NCBI GenBank assembly: GCA_050747885.1
Contig: JBOGJO010000023.1
Coordinates: 1-30,568, forward strand
DNA length: 30,568 nucleotides
Reading direction: 5' to 3'
Origin: CAWEYG01 sp050747885
GTDB lineage: Bacteria > Acidobacteriota > Thermoanaerobaculia > UBA5066 > DATFVB01
Under the pieces are notes generated by a model that was not told the DNA's origin, made no database searches, and saw nothing but the letters and a program-made list of their open reading frames with translations. The position numbers and the translations under genes were made by a program. Shown piece after piece: positions 29,527-30,568 of the stretch; position 1 is the first letter of the stretch, and each line of letters opens with the position of its first letter.

Positions 29527-30568
29527 TGATCGAGGAAAAATACCCGGAGGTGCGCTCCCTGTTCGCGCAGGGCAAGGGAAAGGGGTATCTGAGCTACGAG
29601 CAGATCCACCTGGCCCTCCCCGACGAGCTTGCGACTTCTCCGGAGGAGCTTGACGAGGTGTATCTGCGCCTCGGGGACCTCGGCATCGAAGTCATCACGG
29701 ACACCGACAAAGCGGGCCGACGCAAGAACGTGGCGGCCGGCGACGGGTCGGAAGAGGTCGTCGAGCCGGTCGAGAAGACGAACGATCCCGTCCGGATGTA
29801 TCTGCGCGAAATGGGAACGGTCAAGCTCCTGGATCGGGAAGGCGAAGTCCAGATCGCCCGGCGCATCGAGGTCGGAGAGTCGAAAATCTACCGCGCCCTC
29901 TCGAACAATCTCAAAGTCCTCGAAGAGATCCTCAAGATCGCCGAGAGCATGGCCGCCCGAAACGCTGTCAGCGAAGAAGAGGAAGATTTCGAGGCCGAGG
30001 ACTCGGCCCAGGAAGGCCGCCTGTCCCGGCGGGTCGATGAAATCGTCGCCGCCTTCCGGAAGATTTCCGGCATCGACGCCGACCTGAAGCGCATCGCCGC
30101 CCGAGTCAAATCCGTCAAGAAGGGCAGCAAAATGGAGGCGAAGCTGTCCGGCTCGACCGACAAGAAGGTCACCGAGATCGCCCGGCACGTCCGGTCGATC
30201 GATTTCACGCCGATCGTCCTGATGCGCCTGCTCAACATCCTGCGGGACGTCGAACGCCAGCTTTCGGCGCCGGAGCAAATGATCCGGCAGGACTCGACGG
30301 TCCTGAAGAAAGAAAAGAACGCGACCCGCCGCGAGTTCTATCAGCGGCGCGTCTCGAAGTACCGCAAGAACCTGCGCGAGCTCGAAAAGAAATTCGGGCT
30401 CGCCCACGATGAGGTCCGCCGGACGCTTCGCTCGGTTCGCGAGGGAGAAGAAGAGGCGGACCAGGCCAAGCACGAGCTGATCGTCGCGAATCTTCGACTC
30501 GTGGTGTCGATCGCGAAGAAGTACACCAACCGCGGGCTGCAGTTTCTCGACCTGATCCAGGAAGGCAA
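29526..30568 (+). CDS. rpoD: RNA polymerase sigma factor RpoD, N-terminal part (3' end outside window)
   Basis: 347 complete codons are visible before the window ends. From the ATG at 29526 the protein starts MIEEKYPEVRSLFAQGKGKG (region 1.1), then DPVRMYLREMGTVKLLDREG (region 1.2), a long charged non-conserved region (about 125-290), and region 2.1 HELIVANLRLVVSIAKKYTN followed by RGLQFLDLIQEG. This is the primary housekeeping sigma factor. The ATG overlaps the dnaG stop by one base; a TTG three bases earlier has better spacing (eight bases) from GGAGG, so the product may begin one residue earlier. It closes the rpsU-mutS2-dnaG-rpoD cluster. Confidence 0.96.
   Translation, partial: MIEEKYPEVRSLFAQGKGKGYLSYEQIHLALPDELATSPEELDEVYLRLGDLGIEVITDTDKAGRRKNVAAGDGSEEVVEPVEKTNDPVRMYLREMGTVKLLDREGEVQIARRIEVGESKIYRALSNNLKVLEEILKIAESMAARNAVSEEEEDFEAEDSAQEGRLSRRVDEIVAAFRKISGIDADLKRIAARVKSVKKGSKMEAKLSGSTDKKVTEIARHVRSIDFTPIVLMRLLNILRDVERQLSAPEQMIRQDSTVLKKEKNATRREFYQRRVSKYRKNLRELEKKFGLAHDEVRRTLRSVREGEEEADQAKHELIVANLRLVVSIAKKYTNRGLQFLDLIQEG

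Overview
The window comes from a high-GC bacterium. The best guess is Acidobacteriota, possibly Thermoanaerobaculia-like. This rests on a secreted CytoC_RC-type cytochrome with an extra C-terminal domain, on large secreted 'GVYG'-repeat proteins with a conserved C-terminal domain, and on a GAF protein beside a soluble lytic transglycosylase. The assignment comes from recalled family distribution and was not tested by a search. Genes are tightly packed; no gap between genes exceeds about 150 bases. No rRNA, tRNA, CRISPR array, transposase or phage gene was seen.

Layout. (a) 1-7000, cell-envelope and redox genes: two paralogous secreted repeat proteins in inverted orientation (the first cut by the window edge) flank a diheme-type cytochrome and a divergent sulfite-oxidase-like molybdoenzyme. 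A secreted cupredoxin and a SIMPL-domain protein follow. (b) 6887-13644, minus strand: a potassium-uptake kdp operon in the order small two-helix membrane protein, predicted outer-membrane barrel, 27-aa microprotein, kdpF, kdpA, kdpB, kdpC and an N-terminal-only kdpD. (c) 13741-17586: uppP diverges from the kdp operon across a 96-bp gap holding four tandem 11-bp repeats. Behind it lies a minus-strand set: ATP-grasp ligase, the missing membrane/kinase half of KdpD, and KdpE, joined by 4-base overlaps. (d) 17636-21629: an MFS exporter, an unrecognised Cys-containing protein, a secreted metallophosphoesterase and a tiny zinc-ribbon-like protein. (e) 21687-25005: lytic transglycosylase and GAF-domain protein. 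(f) 25077-30568: a macromolecular-synthesis-type cluster rpsU-mutS2-dnaG-rpoD, cut at the right edge.

How the genes work together. The most coherent system is the kdp locus: a P-type K+ pump, its two-component regulator with the sensor split into two proteins encoded in different transcription units, a candidate KdpE operator, and upstream envelope genes coupled to the pump. The right end is the housekeeping cluster linking translation, DNA repair/recombination, replication priming and the main sigma factor. A second theme is translation starts that lack a Shine-Dalgarno sequence but have a TANNNT-like -10 hexamer 6-7 bases upstream (GTG 20101, GTG 20142, ATG 25005, TTG 17586), which suggests leaderless mRNAs.
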